From Podospora pseudoanserina (lineage: Eukaryota > Ascomycota > Sordariomycetes > Sordariales > Podosporaceae): a stretch of 64,000 nt of DNA. A program made the position numbers and the translations under genes. The notes beneath the pieces were generated by a model that searched no databases, was not told the DNA's origin, and saw nothing but the letters and a program-made list of their open reading frames with translations. This document shows, in pieces, positions 44,206-54,783 of this stretch (position 1 is its first letter; every line of letters starts with the position of its first letter). The DNA lies in the NCBI RefSeq assembly GCF_035222485.1, contig NC_085920.1:2356001-2420000 (forward strand), read 5' to 3'.

Positions 44206-44659
44206 ATGCTGGGTTGATTGTGAGGTGAAAGATAGAGGGAGATCAGAGGTTGAGGAGTGAAACGAGAAGTTACAAGACACATATGTCACACCAAAAGCAC
44301 AAACAGAAAGACTTAGCGTTGAAACAAGCACCATTCTTCAGCGTCAATTTGCCCAGTCGCTTCCCGAGCGTATTTCACCCTGGCCTCTTCGTAATAATTG
44401 TGTTGTTGTTACGCGTATGCCGACTTGGCTTTTGCATTATAGGCTTCTACGTAAACATGGGTACGATGAGCCAAACCACATCTCGATCCTGAAGTATCAA
44501 TCATCTTTGCTAGAGGCTTGTCCCAAGTTTGAGTGATGTTGTGGTTGGAGAATGTGCTTGCTCACTGACTCCAGCCAACTGCTCGCTAGAAGGCGAGCAC
44601 TATAAGATTCCCCATATAATCAAGCCTTAGTACTAAAAAAGCTTGACCATGGCCAGAAT
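44206..44659. other. Intergenic region, nothing recognised
   Basis: This separates the start of the small zinc-knuckle candidate from the phosphotransferase-like remnant. It should contain the promoter of the former. Confidence 0.4.
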
Positions 44660-45780
44660 TCATGCTTTGTGCGCCTCCGCGCTCTGGACAAGCCGGCACC
44701 CTCGTTTTACACGGTTGCTGCTATGCAAAAAATAGCCGCATCTCGCATCAAACACCTTGTTCCAGCAACCATCAAAATCGGTGAGGCAACCAATGACCAA
44801 GCAAGAAAGTTCCAGTTTTGGGTCATGGAACTTGGCAAATGAATTACCTTGGACAGCATCTGGGAAAAGATGGACCATGGGAATCGCAAGTCTGTCGTCA
44901 AGAACCTGGTCGAGGTGCTCTTTTCACTTCAATCTTTGAAGATCTCAGACTACAAAGTCCAGAACACCGTCCAGGAATCATTCGGCGAGCACAGTAAGGA
45001 AGAACTTACGAAGGCTGCCAAGGCTTCCTTCGGGAGCCCATTGTCGGGATTCCTGGAAACAGAGGCCTTTTTCATGGCCTTTCTCTTGCGAGTATTCGGC
45101 TTTGATCAGCCATTCCAAGAACATTCTCGTAAACCGATTTAACAGCATGAAGCCTGTGTCTGATCCGGCCGGCATTGTGTTGGAATGTACGGCAAAACAT
45201 GTGGACTCGATCAGAATCAACGATGATGATATGCGGAAGTTGTAAGTGCATCGATCATATATACCACTGGGATGCCCTAGTAATTTGCCGAAAGGAGGCA
45301 AGAGGCTGTTTTCTACCTCAACGACATTAGGCCTCAGAACATCATGGTCCTAGGGGTTGAAACCGATGATGGACGAGTGAAATACGAGCTCACTGGTCTC
45401 GTGGAGTGGCATGGGCTGGTTTCTTTGCCCCCTCATTTCAGCTGAGCTTACAAGACTCATTGGTGGGTGTTACAAACCGCCATCTTTCCTTCTACTTACT
45501 TTTGAAACAAGAACTCATTGGGTTTCTCCCTCGAACCCCGCCACATATGTCGTTGGCGAGGGCCATGTTCCACCTCTTGGAGGCCCAGCAAGTGAAGAAG
45601 TTGGCTGAGGCCGATATGGAAGCTCAAATTCGCAAACGGTACATGGCCATGATGCGGGTATCCCGGGACAAGGATCCGTATGTTGGATGGAAATATGACG
45701 TCGAAGGACCAATTCCAGAGGTGTCGGCTGAAGCTTTTGACAGGATGGACATCGATGCTGTTAATAGCATGTGGGACTAG
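44660..45780 (+). pseudogene. Broken aminoglycoside-phosphotransferase (APH)-like gene
   Basis: Pieces of one APH/ChoK-family kinase appear in order but in changing frames. They are YTVAAMQKIAASRIKHLVPA, then FQFWVMELGK followed by a TGA stop and ITLDSIWEKMDHGNRKSVV. Next, in another frame, come RFNSMKPVSDPAGIVLE and then, after a credible intron with donor GTAAGT (45241) and acceptor AAAG, YLNDIRPQNIMV and ELTGLVEW. A one-base shift near 45410 leads to WAGFFAPSFQLSLQDS and the C-terminal part to 45780. The catalytic loop of the family is HxDxxPxN; here the His position reads Leu (YLND), though Asp and Asn remain. One in-frame stop, at least two frameshifts and the altered loop show decay. 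Fungal genomes carry many such kinases of unknown substrate. Confidence 0.65.
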
Positions 45781-46104
45781 CTATTTTGATGGATAGTAAT
45801 TCTCTAAAATAAATGAATTGAGATATCAAATTAGTCAACAACCCTAACCCATCAATGGCTGAAGTAGGGAAGCAGTGGGGGTGTGGGGGTCCTATGAGGT
45901 CAGTGCTTGTTGGGCCGTCACCGCGGGGTAGCTTACCCCTGCTCGAGGGACCCCTGGCAAACGGCAAGAGCGGAGACAGCGGGACATCGCCAGCATCATC
46001 ACCGCCTCGAATCTCAGTCAGCTCCTTTTCAACTGTTGGCAAGACAAAGATTATCCAGCCGTGCCAGCCTCATATCTTATCCAAACTCCAATTACAACAT
46101 CAAA
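45781..46104. other. Hexokinase promoter and 5' leader
   Basis: 324 bp between the phosphotransferase remnant and the hexokinase ATG. The final 60 bp read as a pyrimidine- and A-rich leader. Confidence 0.45.
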
Positions 46105-48457
46105 ATGGTCGGTCTTGGTCCCAAGCGTCCTCCCTCCCGGAAAGGCACTGGTACGTAAACAGTTAATTGCAATCTCCAAACCCCAGCTCGGGAATCTCCA
46201 ACAGCTTTCCATGCCCAACATAACCCCTCTCGGCTTTATTGATTGCTGCCTGTTGTTTTTGTTGAATACCAGATGCAGTCAGGCACAATTGCTCCTGCCA
46301 TCCGTCTGATTGAATACTCGGAAGGGTCAAGTGGTTCTTCCCCCCAGCGCCTTGTGTGGTTTTGGTGCCGTGTCGCGTGCGTATCATCCGGGAAGAGGCG
46401 AAGCGGAAGTCACGTTGGAGTGAAGACCCTATCTGTGTACCGTCCGCGATAATCTTGGATGATGTGACATCACTCACTCTTCTGGTTTTCTGCATGCTCA
46501 GTCACCAACACACCACCAACCTATCCGATCAGGCTTCCCAGCATTTCTCCACCTTGCTCTGCCTTGGCATATTTCTTCCTAAAGTACCCTTTTTGCGAAT
46601 CGCTATATTCGATCCCTACTCTGGCCTGCATTAGGTACCCAGCCTCCTACCTTGCCCTACAAATAAGTACCTGAGCCATGTCTTTCTTCGGCATGAGATC
46701 CCTGGTCAATCCCGACAACGTCAACCAACACCACCCAATTCCTCTGTCAAAGAGCCACGCCTACCGACACCACTCTATTTTCTCCAGCAACAGTTCTCAG
46801 TCCAGCCGACAGGGCAAGGCCTGTGCGCTCTTGTCCCTTGCTTCTTAACTGACCATGTCATCAGGCTCGTTTGTCGAAGTCCCCAAGGACCTGCTCAAGG
46901 AGATTAAGCGCCTTGAGGAGCTGTTCACGGTTGATACGGCAAAGCTCAAACAGATTACCGACCACTTTGTCAATGAACTCGAAAAGGGTCTCAGCAAGGA
47001 GGGCGGGACCATCGTAAGTTTATCTTGAGCCAATGTTGGGTGTTACTCACGGCTAATGCGTCAAAGCCCATGAACCCAACATGGGTCATGTCCTTTCCCA
47101 CTGGCTATGAGACCGGTACTTACCTGGCCCTTGACATGGGCGGCACCAACCTGCGTGTTTGCCAGATCACTTTGACGGAGCAAAAGTCAGAATTCGACAT
47201 TATCCAGTCAAAGTACCGCATGCCCGAGGAGCTCAAGACAGGTGTGGCTGAAGATCTGTGGGAATACATTGCTGAGTGCTTGTTGCAGTTCATCCAGACT
47301 CACCACGGCGATGTCGCCAAGCTCGACAAGATTCCTCTAGGCTTCACCTTCTCCTACCCTGCCACTCAAAATTACATTGATGAGGGCATCCTTCAGCGGT
47401 GGACCAAGGGCTTCGATATCGATGGTGTTGAGGGCCGCAATGTTGTTCCCATGTTTGAGAAGGCCCTTCAAGAGCGGGTATGTCTAGGAGGCTAAGGGAT
47501 GAACGATGATATGCTGACCATCCACAGGGCGTGCCAATCAAGCTGACTGCTCTTATCAACGATACCACCGGCACCCTCATTGCCTCTGCGTACACCGACA
47601 CTAAGATGAAGATTGGTTGTATCTTTGGCACCGGTTGCAATGCCGCTTACATGGAGGACTGTGGTTCTATCCCTAAGCTTGCGCACCTTAACCTCCCACC
47701 CGATACCCCCATGGCTATCAACTGCGAGTGGGGAGCTTTCGACAATGAGCATAACGTGCTCCCTCGCACTCCCTACGATGAATCCATTGATACGGATTCA
47801 CCTCGCCCCGGTCAACAGGCATTTGAGAAGATGATTGCAGGGTTATACCTGGGAGAGATCTTCCGCTTGATCATGGTAGACCTGCATGACAACCATAATG
47901 TCAACATCTTTGCCGGACAGGATATCGGGAAGTTACGGAGGCCGTACACCCTTGACTCGTCATTCCTGTCGGCCATTGAGGAGTATGTTTACTTACAGAA
48001 GTTGATTGATGTTGAATGCTAACCAGAGTACAGTGACCCGTTCGAGAACCTGTCCGAGACCCGCGAGCTCTTCCAGAACCAACTCGGCATCGATCCCAAC
48101 CCCTCAGAGCTCGAGCTTATCCGCCGTGCTGCGGAGCTGATTGGCACCCGTGCCGCCCGTCTCTCAGCCTGTGGCGTTGCTGCCATCAGCAAAAAGAAGG
48201 GCTACAAGGAATGCCACGTCGGCGCTGACGGGTCGGTATTCAACAAGTACCCTCACTTCAAGAAGCGCGGTGCGGCTGCCCTTCGTGAGATTCTCGACTG
48301 GCCCGCAAAGGCGGATCCCAACGATGACGACCCCATCGAGATCTTGGCCGCCGAGGATGGAAGCGGCGTAGGTGCTGCATTGATTGCGGCTTTGACACTG
48401 GAGAGGGTGAAAAAGGGGAATATGCATGGAATTTTGCACCCGGAGAACTTCCACTAA
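46105..48457 (+). CDS. Hexokinase
   Basis: Exons 46105-46150, 46865-47013, 47067-47477, 47528-47982 and 48034-48457 give 494 residues. The first intron is 714 nt, far longer than the 50-53 nt of the other three. Exon 1 codes for MVGLGPKRPPSRKGT, matching the N-terminal peptide of yeast Hxk2-type hexokinases; in yeast Hxk2 this region carries a Lys-rich decapeptide and a phosphorylated Ser used in nuclear glucose repression. Visible motifs are LALDMGGTNLRVC (phosphate binding), GFTFSYPATQ, the catalytic Asp in LINDTTGTLIASAY, IGCIFGTGCNAAY and the C-terminal VGADGSVFNKYPHF and EDGSGVGAALIAAL. It phosphorylates glucose and other hexoses at C6 in the cytosol. Glucokinase is less likely given the Hxk2-like N-terminus. 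It converges with the cystathionine synthase gene. Confidence 0.93.
46678..46813 (+). CDS. Possible alternative first exon of hexokinase inside the long intron
   Basis: An ATG in good context (GAGCCATGT) opens a 136-nt frame that ends at CGACAGG followed by GCAAGG. Joined to the hexokinase exon at 46865 by a 51-nt GC-AG intron (46814-46864, with a CTTAAC/CTGAC branch region), it enters the right frame with the right phase (RQ-G-SFVEVPKD). The result would be a hexokinase with a 45-residue Ser/His/Asn-rich N-terminus beginning MSFFGMRSLVNPDN in place of MVGLGPKRPPSRKGT. Open frame, phase, intron length and branch signal all agree. The GC donor is the weak point. Transcript data are needed to prove use. 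Confidence 0.5.
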
Positions 48458-48621
48458 GCGGGTGTGTTTTGGAGTGTTTGTTGAGATTGGGTATAGGATT
48501 GCAGAGCATACGGATTACGAGGTTCAAGAGTAGCAGATGGTTTCAGTTCCGTTGATCACAGATTATAGTAGCTTAGAACGTTGAATTAAGGGGCTTCATT
48601 TTGTCATTGTATCTGCTGTTG

Positions 48622-50523
48622 TCAGTTTTGACTTGTTAGCCTCTTTTTTTCCCCCTTTGCCTTTTCCACGGCGTATTTGAAGGTATCGATCAGCTCCTCC
48701 TCACTCTCCAACCCAACCGATACCCGGACCTGCTCTGGGTTCGCCCCAAAAGTCTTGAGGTACTCCGCCGCCTCTGGCTCAACGCCCCAGATTGCATCGT
48801 TGAAGGGGAAGGCAAGAGTGAGGTGGGCACCGAGGTGAGGACCCTGGTATACGGACAGGTTATCGTAAAATGTCTTTGCCAGGTCGAGGGATTCGAAATC
48901 GACGGCCAAAAGGCAGCCGTACCCCGGGTTAGGGAACTCGGGAGTTGGCGCGCGCATTACGGCGTCGTAGTTGGGCTTTGTGTCTAGGAAGGGGGGATAG
49001 AAAACTGCTTTTACGGGGGAGGAGGGGTCCTGGGCTTCCGAGTTGAGGTAGGTGGCTAGGGATAGGGCGTTGGAGTTTAGGGTTGCTGAGCGGGCGAGGT
49101 AGGATTGGGAGTTGGAGAGGAGGAGGGAGGCGTCGGGGTGGAAGTACTCGTTGCGAAAGGTGGTCGTGAGGAGGGGGGAGAGGGAGGGGAAGAGGGGGGT
49201 GGACGGGGGGAGGAGGAGGGAGCCGCCCATGCACTGTGGAAGATGTTAGTAAAGGGGGATAGGGATGGTGGAAAAGGGGGAGACGTACGTTGGCGTATCC
49301 GGAGAGGGACTTGGTTATGGAGGTTACGATGACGTCGGCGACGGGGAGGACGTCGATGTTGGCGAAGGAGCCGATTGTGTCGTCTATGATGATAGGGAAG
49401 TCGTATTTATCGGCCTAGCACATATTTTGTCAGCTCAGTGTTTCTACCCACAAGAAAATGGGGGTTGGATCTGTCTGGACAACGTACCAATTTCCTCAAT
49501 CGAACCAAATCAACCGAGACCAGAATCGGATTAGAAGGGAACTCGGCAAAGCAATACGCCGGCCTCCCCCCTTTTTGTTTCTCCCCCTCCAGATACTTTT
49601 CCAATTCGTCAAACAGATTCGACTTTGCGTCACAGCTCCCAAAGTGCTTCATCCCGTTGGGTGACTCCTCGAAGAGGTGGTAGCTGTTGTGGAACACACT
49701 CCCCAAAACGACAATCTCCCCTTCTGGACGAAGGGTAATAAGCGCGTTGTGCAATCTCCACACGGCGGCCATGCCAGTAGGGTAAAGGAAGACATTCTCC
49801 GGTGACAACAAATTCGCTGTCTCCTTGTCGAGCGGAGAGCGTTGAGCTAGCTCGACGATGCGAGACTTGAGGCCGGTGTGGGCTTCGGTCAGGGGGAGAT
49901 AGGTTGGTTCGGGGATGTTGGGGAGGGAGACATCGTCCGCGCCGGTGGCGGTAAATGGGAGGATGGTAAGGGAGTCAAGGTGGGCAAGGCAGGCGGCGGC
50001 TAGACGGGAGGAGATGCCGCAGCCGTAGTTTTGCCATGTGCCTACTACCCCCGGGGCGTGCTTTTGGGGGAAGGCGGTGATATACAGCCTGACTTTGTCC
50101 TCAGAAGAAATGGGGATTTCGACTACGCGGAACCAGAGGTCGGATGGGGGGACGAGGTGCTCCGGTTTGCGCCATTTGCCGTCGGAGGAGTAGCGTTGGG
50201 CGGTGGTGAAGGAGTCGGGGTGGACGAAGATGATGAGGCCGTAGGTTTCTGGGAGGGAGAGGGCTTTGTGGAGGGCGGTCGAGAGCTGGTGGTGAAGTTA
50301 GAATATGGGTGAGTGAACAAGGGGAAAGGGGAACGCTTACCTGGCGCACTTCACACCATGGGCCGAAACGGGGGTAGATGGAGCTGAGTTTAGACAAGAG
50401 GTTTGGGTCACCTCTGCGGAGGGCTTTGGCTGTCTCCCAGCCGGGAATGTGAAAGGTGATGTTGTGAGGCTGCTCTGGTGGGAGAGAGTGCCCGAGTTCT
50501 GTGGTGATGACTTTGACGGGCAT
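48622..50523 (-). CDS. Cystathionine gamma-synthase (PLP enzyme)
   Basis: Exons 50523-50341, 50285-49488, 49414-49289 and 49233-48622 give 572 residues. Introns 50286-50340, 49415-49487 and 49234-49288 have donors GTAAGC, GTACGT and GTACGT. The N-terminal 150 residues are the extra domain typical of fungal cystathionine gamma-synthases. The Cys/Met-metabolism PLP domain follows, with FLYPTGMAAVWRLHNAL, the FPIIIDDTIGSF Asp that contacts the PLP ring nitrogen, and the Schiff-base Lys in TSITKSLSGYAN, followed after splicing by CMGGSLLL. The enzyme joins O-acetylhomoserine (or a similar acyl-homoserine) and cysteine to cystathionine on the way to methionine; the Neurospora gene is met-7. Cystathionine beta-lyase would lack the long N-terminal domain. 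Confidence 0.87.
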
Positions 50524-51334
50524 TTTACTGACTTAAGATAATTTCACTTTCTCTTCTGGCGTGAGACTCGCTCAGGTGTAAGCGAGAGTGAGATTACAAG
50601 TGAGTGTGAGCGATTATGGAATGTGCTTATTCTCGCACCATATGCCGAAAAGAGCAACAGTCACCAGTGAAACTTCAAAGATGAGATGGAATTCAAGACA
50701 TCTCTAAATTTATAAGTCATGTCCGACTTCGCATACACCCTATAAAACACCCCAGATTCGGCAGACGACCCTGGCCCAAGGGGCTGGAACCGCCGCAACG
50801 GCTCGAGAACGGGTTAGTCACAAAGCACGACATCGGGGATGGCGGTTTTTGTTGTCTACAACTTGGCGGAGTATCCTGCCCACATTCTTTGATACGATGG
50901 CTCAAAATCCCGCGCCGACTTCAGCCCCGAAACCTCCCTTTCCCTCTTCTCGTTCGATGGTGAAACCAACTTCACCAATGAAAAATCATCTCTATTCCCC
51001 GAGAGCTACAGTACAACACAAGAGCAAAAAAGAGGGGCTCCGAAAGTGGAGGCCGAACCTCCCGCCCGAGTCACATCCGTTGATCCCCGATGCTGGCCGG
51101 TGGAGCAGGGACTCCCTCGGTGACCATGTTATTCAACGTCTCATCGCCGACTCAGTTGTGAGAAGTCTTGAATGTGTCATGCTGTGCTGTGTTTTGCTGG
51201 CTACATTCTATACCATTGAATCGCAAAAAGTATGCATCGCTCTTCTATGCTCGCTGACAAAAACAGTTCTGACTTGTTGTACAAGAACACCCTCCCACAT
51301 TCCATAACCAGATTGCACCCTATCTGATATGAGA
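50524..51334. other. Intergenic region with a doubtful small open frame
   Basis: This lies between the start of the cystathionine synthase gene and the 3' end of VTC4. A plus-strand frame from the ATG at 50897 to 51307 reads as a basic, Pro/Ser-rich N-terminus followed by a hydrophobic segment (VMLCCVLLATFYTI), which would suit a tail-anchored protein. A possible intron donor GTATGC lies at 51230. There is no family match, so it is not called as a gene. Confidence 0.3.
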
Positions 51335-53737
51335 TCACCACATTGACCTACTTGTCCCTTCGTATCCGAAATTCAACGCAACCGCAACAAACAAAGCAGC
51401 GCATAGCACCGTAGGCCCCACCTTGTCGTAGTATTTCGCCGCCTGGCGGGTACGGATGGCTTTGCTGCGATAGAGATAGGTGACCACGGCGTAGCAGAGC
51501 GACATTACTGCCAGGAACGTAAAGGCACCGGCAGCGATGAATGAGGCCTTGTCGCCGCGCTTGGTACTGAAGTTGAGCAAGGTCACGGCGATGGTGCCAA
51601 TGTAAATCGAGTATTCAAGCTGCTGATTGTTAGCAAATCGTTACTGTCAGGGAGTAGAAGAGAGGCAACATACCCAACCCAGGAACGTTCTCTCGGCCGC
51701 AAAGTACACCTTGGGTTCTACGCGAACGGGCACATAGATCTTCTTCCCCTTGGGCGCCTTGAATCTCTTTTGTTGAATCTCGCCGGTACCCAAAAGCGAC
51801 TCCAGTCTTGCGTTGCGAGGTACGGTAGTTGCCCGAGGGCGTGGGACAATAGCTTTCAGACCAGTCCACACTGCATGGCCGACAGTGTGTGCTGTGGTGG
51901 AAGCCAGAGTCTGGTAATATGTCCACCCACCAACCCTTCTCGCCTCCGCTAGTCTGTCTTCATCATCCTCGTCATCGGAGTCATAAAGATAGACGTCATC
52001 ATTGGTAGGACGGTCGACAGTTTGGTCTTCCACATCAGATGCTGCCAGAAGGGCCCTGCCGTTCCGAGCGGCAGCACCCTGTCTGATAGATTCCCCGTTT
52101 TGGGCTCCCAATACTCCACCCTCGTCATCAGAGTCCTCCTCGTCCTCGTCATCTGACGTCGATGTCGTGGCCGAGTGCTCTGTTCTTTTGATGCCAAAGT
52201 CATGGCTTGCTGGCTTCCGAATGTCGACATCCATCTGGGGCATCCAGTATGGCAGCAGGTGTATCCTGTCAGGGAACAGGGTGGCAGTGCCGTGGATAAA
52301 CTTGGAGAACTTGGGTACCGCTTCGACCAAGTGGCTGGAAATCAGCTGTCGTACCCAATCGGGGGGTTCTTGGCCGTGCTGTGTTTGAAGCTTGACCTCG
52401 AGGACTGCATAGGGAAACCGCACGATATCTCCGGGTGGGAGCTGTGAAAATGGGTAGTCAATACCAATGTCCATGCGTCTCCAGTTATCACCGGAGCGCG
52501 TGACACCATCCAAGTTGTCCTCTCTGATCATGGTAAGCTCGGTATCAAGCGAGATACGGACTCGGGCGTCGGCAGGCAGCTGGAAGGCGGTACGGTGGTA
52601 GAAGGATCGGCAGACTGGCTTGTAGCCCTTCTTCAGGACCGACCACTGTATCTCCTTGGCTAATCTTTCGTCTTCGGCAATGGCCTTTTCCGACTTCTTG
52701 CCTTCCTTGCGAGCCTTTTCGAAAATAGCGGCAGGGAGCAGCTCGCCACGCATGTAGGCATTGACATTCTTCTCTTTGATGGCGAAACGGGCCTTGACTG
52801 ATTTTTCACCCGTCCAGTCTTCTCTGTGTGTTTTGCGCTCAACGAAGATGGTCTCGTTCTGCATACCGCCATACCAACGTAATCGAATCGCCTCGGCTCC
52901 TTCTGTCTTCTTCAGACGACCCTCGTATAGCTCCCACGTGTCGGGGTTGTCATAGTAGATGGATGTGATGGTTGAATCGGCGGCTTCGAACTCTTTGCTG
53001 GCATTGAAAACAAGAACAGGCAAGTGCTTTAGAATGATCAATTTGAGTTCTGTGACATTGTCGGGGTGCACCCAGTATTTGGTCGTGTTGCGAATGAAAC
53101 TGGCCTGGCTTCCGCCGGCTGCGCTGTCGCCCTTTACGGGGTTTCCTCTTGTTCGAACCAAGTCGTACAGCTTGGACAACTTGACAACCGAGGCATCATA
53201 GTTTTCTTTGTAGAATGGTTTCGCCTTGAGGCGGGTTTCGAAGACGGGCTTGAGGTGCCATCCAGTCATTTTGTCATGCTTCTTGATGATCTTGTAGAAT
53301 CCCGTGTAATTGAGCTGCACGAACTTGGCGAGATCGTGGACGTCGGCAATGATGTCGCTCAGGTCCTCCTCGAGAAGCATGAACTCCTCCTCGCTGGGCC
53401 CATCTTGGCTCAATCCGCGCTCGTTGAGGCGGTTAACCACATCGCGGACCTCGCGCTCGCTGACGGCGATACGACGCGAGATCTCCATCGCCTTGACCTG
53501 CTGTTTTGTGTGCACTTTTTCGAGCTCGGCCTCGAGCTTGCTGATGAAGCGGCTTTCATCGTCTTCTGTCCATTCGCGGCGCGATTGCTGCCTGTTGTTG
53601 GGCTTTGTGCTGTTGTCACCGACGGGCTGCACAGAGCCAGAGGGATGCTTGAGGTCGGCCTTGAGCCCGTCATAATCGATGTAGTACCATTGGTATTCGC
53701 GGATGGCGCTCGATCGGAGCTGTTCGCCGAACTTCAT
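51335..53737 (-). CDS. VTC4: Vacuolar transporter chaperone 4, polyphosphate polymerase
   Basis: Exons 53737-51674 and 51619-51335 give 782 residues. Intron 51620-51673 (donor GTATGT, branch GCTAAC) is phase 0. The start [20 protein letters not shown] begins the SPX domain (to about residue 160), the inositol-pyrophosphate sensor. The catalytic tunnel domain spans about 210-525. K220, R285, R287, K302 and K315 lie at the positions of the catalytic basic residues of yeast Vtc4 (K200, R264, R266, K281, K294), so this is the active polymerase rather than the Vtc2/Vtc3 type. An acidic linker (about 550-640) leads to three transmembrane helices, two of them in the last exon. The complex makes polyphosphate from ATP and passes it into the vacuole. 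Phosphate-dependent control is expected in fungi but no clear site is shown here. Confidence 0.9.
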
Positions 53738-54783
53738 GACGACAACGCCGGGACGGACGCGGCAATTGGATTTGCTGAGCCTGCGGTTTCGGGCGTATTG
53801 TTTAGTGATTTGTCGAGTCTTGAGATCGTGGATAATCAGCATGGACCGGCGGGGCAGGTTCTAACGGCTGCCCATATAGTTAACAGTAGCCAAGCAACAG
53901 TTGCTGTAGAGTTGCCAGTTGCCACCGAAACTGAAGTGCAACGCAAGGTTTCTCTCTTCTCTCAGCGGTATCCTGGGATGCGAGCTCCACTGTTGCGGAT
54001 CAGGAGCCCAGCTAAGCGCAGTGGGCTGTTTGGCTCGGGACCTGGAGTGTTTTTGTTTCGTCTCTTTCTCGTGGTGAAGCTATTCAAACTTTGAAGAGAT
54101 GAAAACACAAAGAAGCAGAAAAGCCAGTCCAGAGGCTGGCGCAGCAAGTGGTGCCAGACCAACAGGGGCTTCTGTAACCAGCGGAAGCCACGATGGCCCA
54201 GGCACAGCAACTTGTGCCATCACCGACACACGTTTCACCAACATTGGTTGCCATTGGCGAATGGCTCGACTTGGCTTTCTCTTGGCGCCCGACCGGGATT
54301 CGGTGGATCTTAGCTCGTCCTGAGCTTGCATCGGAATGACGTTTTGGTGAAGAACAACGCTAGGTTGGGCCTGGGCCCTTTGCCGTCTTCAACGTTCAAC
54401 AGGTGGCTTTCGTTCTCAAGAATGAAAAGGGATTAAGGGCTATCATTTATCTTGATACCTACTGTGTAAAGTCCTTGAGGTGCCAATCAACCTGAACTTT
54501 GTAGAACGGCCAAATTCCATCAGAATGACCCCGAGTCCTAAGTGCAAGCCCCTGTACCTGTCCCACCTGTCGCGATAAAAAGATAACGATAACGGCCACA
54601 GACCCGCAAAAAATTGTCGATGAGGGGGAGGGGCAACCGCTAAATCGCACAGGCTGTCCTAGGCCTGGATAGTGCCACAAAGTACGAAGTCGACTTCCAA
54701 ACCAGAACCTGATCGCAGCAAGAGATTGGTTTCGTTTCCTGACTGAACGACTACCAAGCGACTGCCAGTTCAGTTAGACCATC
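53738..54783. promoter_or_regulatory. Divergent promoter region, VTC4 and RMT2
   Basis: About 1 kb between two divergent starts. The minus-strand frame of VTC4 stays open for 35 codons above its ATG but lacks SPX-like sequence. No exact CACGTG phosphate-control site was seen, only one weaker CACGTT at 54229-54234. No gene is supported here. Confidence 0.4.

Noticed and set aside
50897-51307. Small plus-strand frame with a C-terminal hydrophobic segment
   Set aside because: No homologue known to me. The possible intron is only 37 nt with the nearest acceptor, and the basic Pro/Ser-rich part looks like chance translation.
54229-54234. CACGTT as a phosphate-control (Pho4/NUC-1) site for VTC4
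   Set aside because: A single six-base, non-palindromic word about 490 bp upstream of the start is expected by chance.
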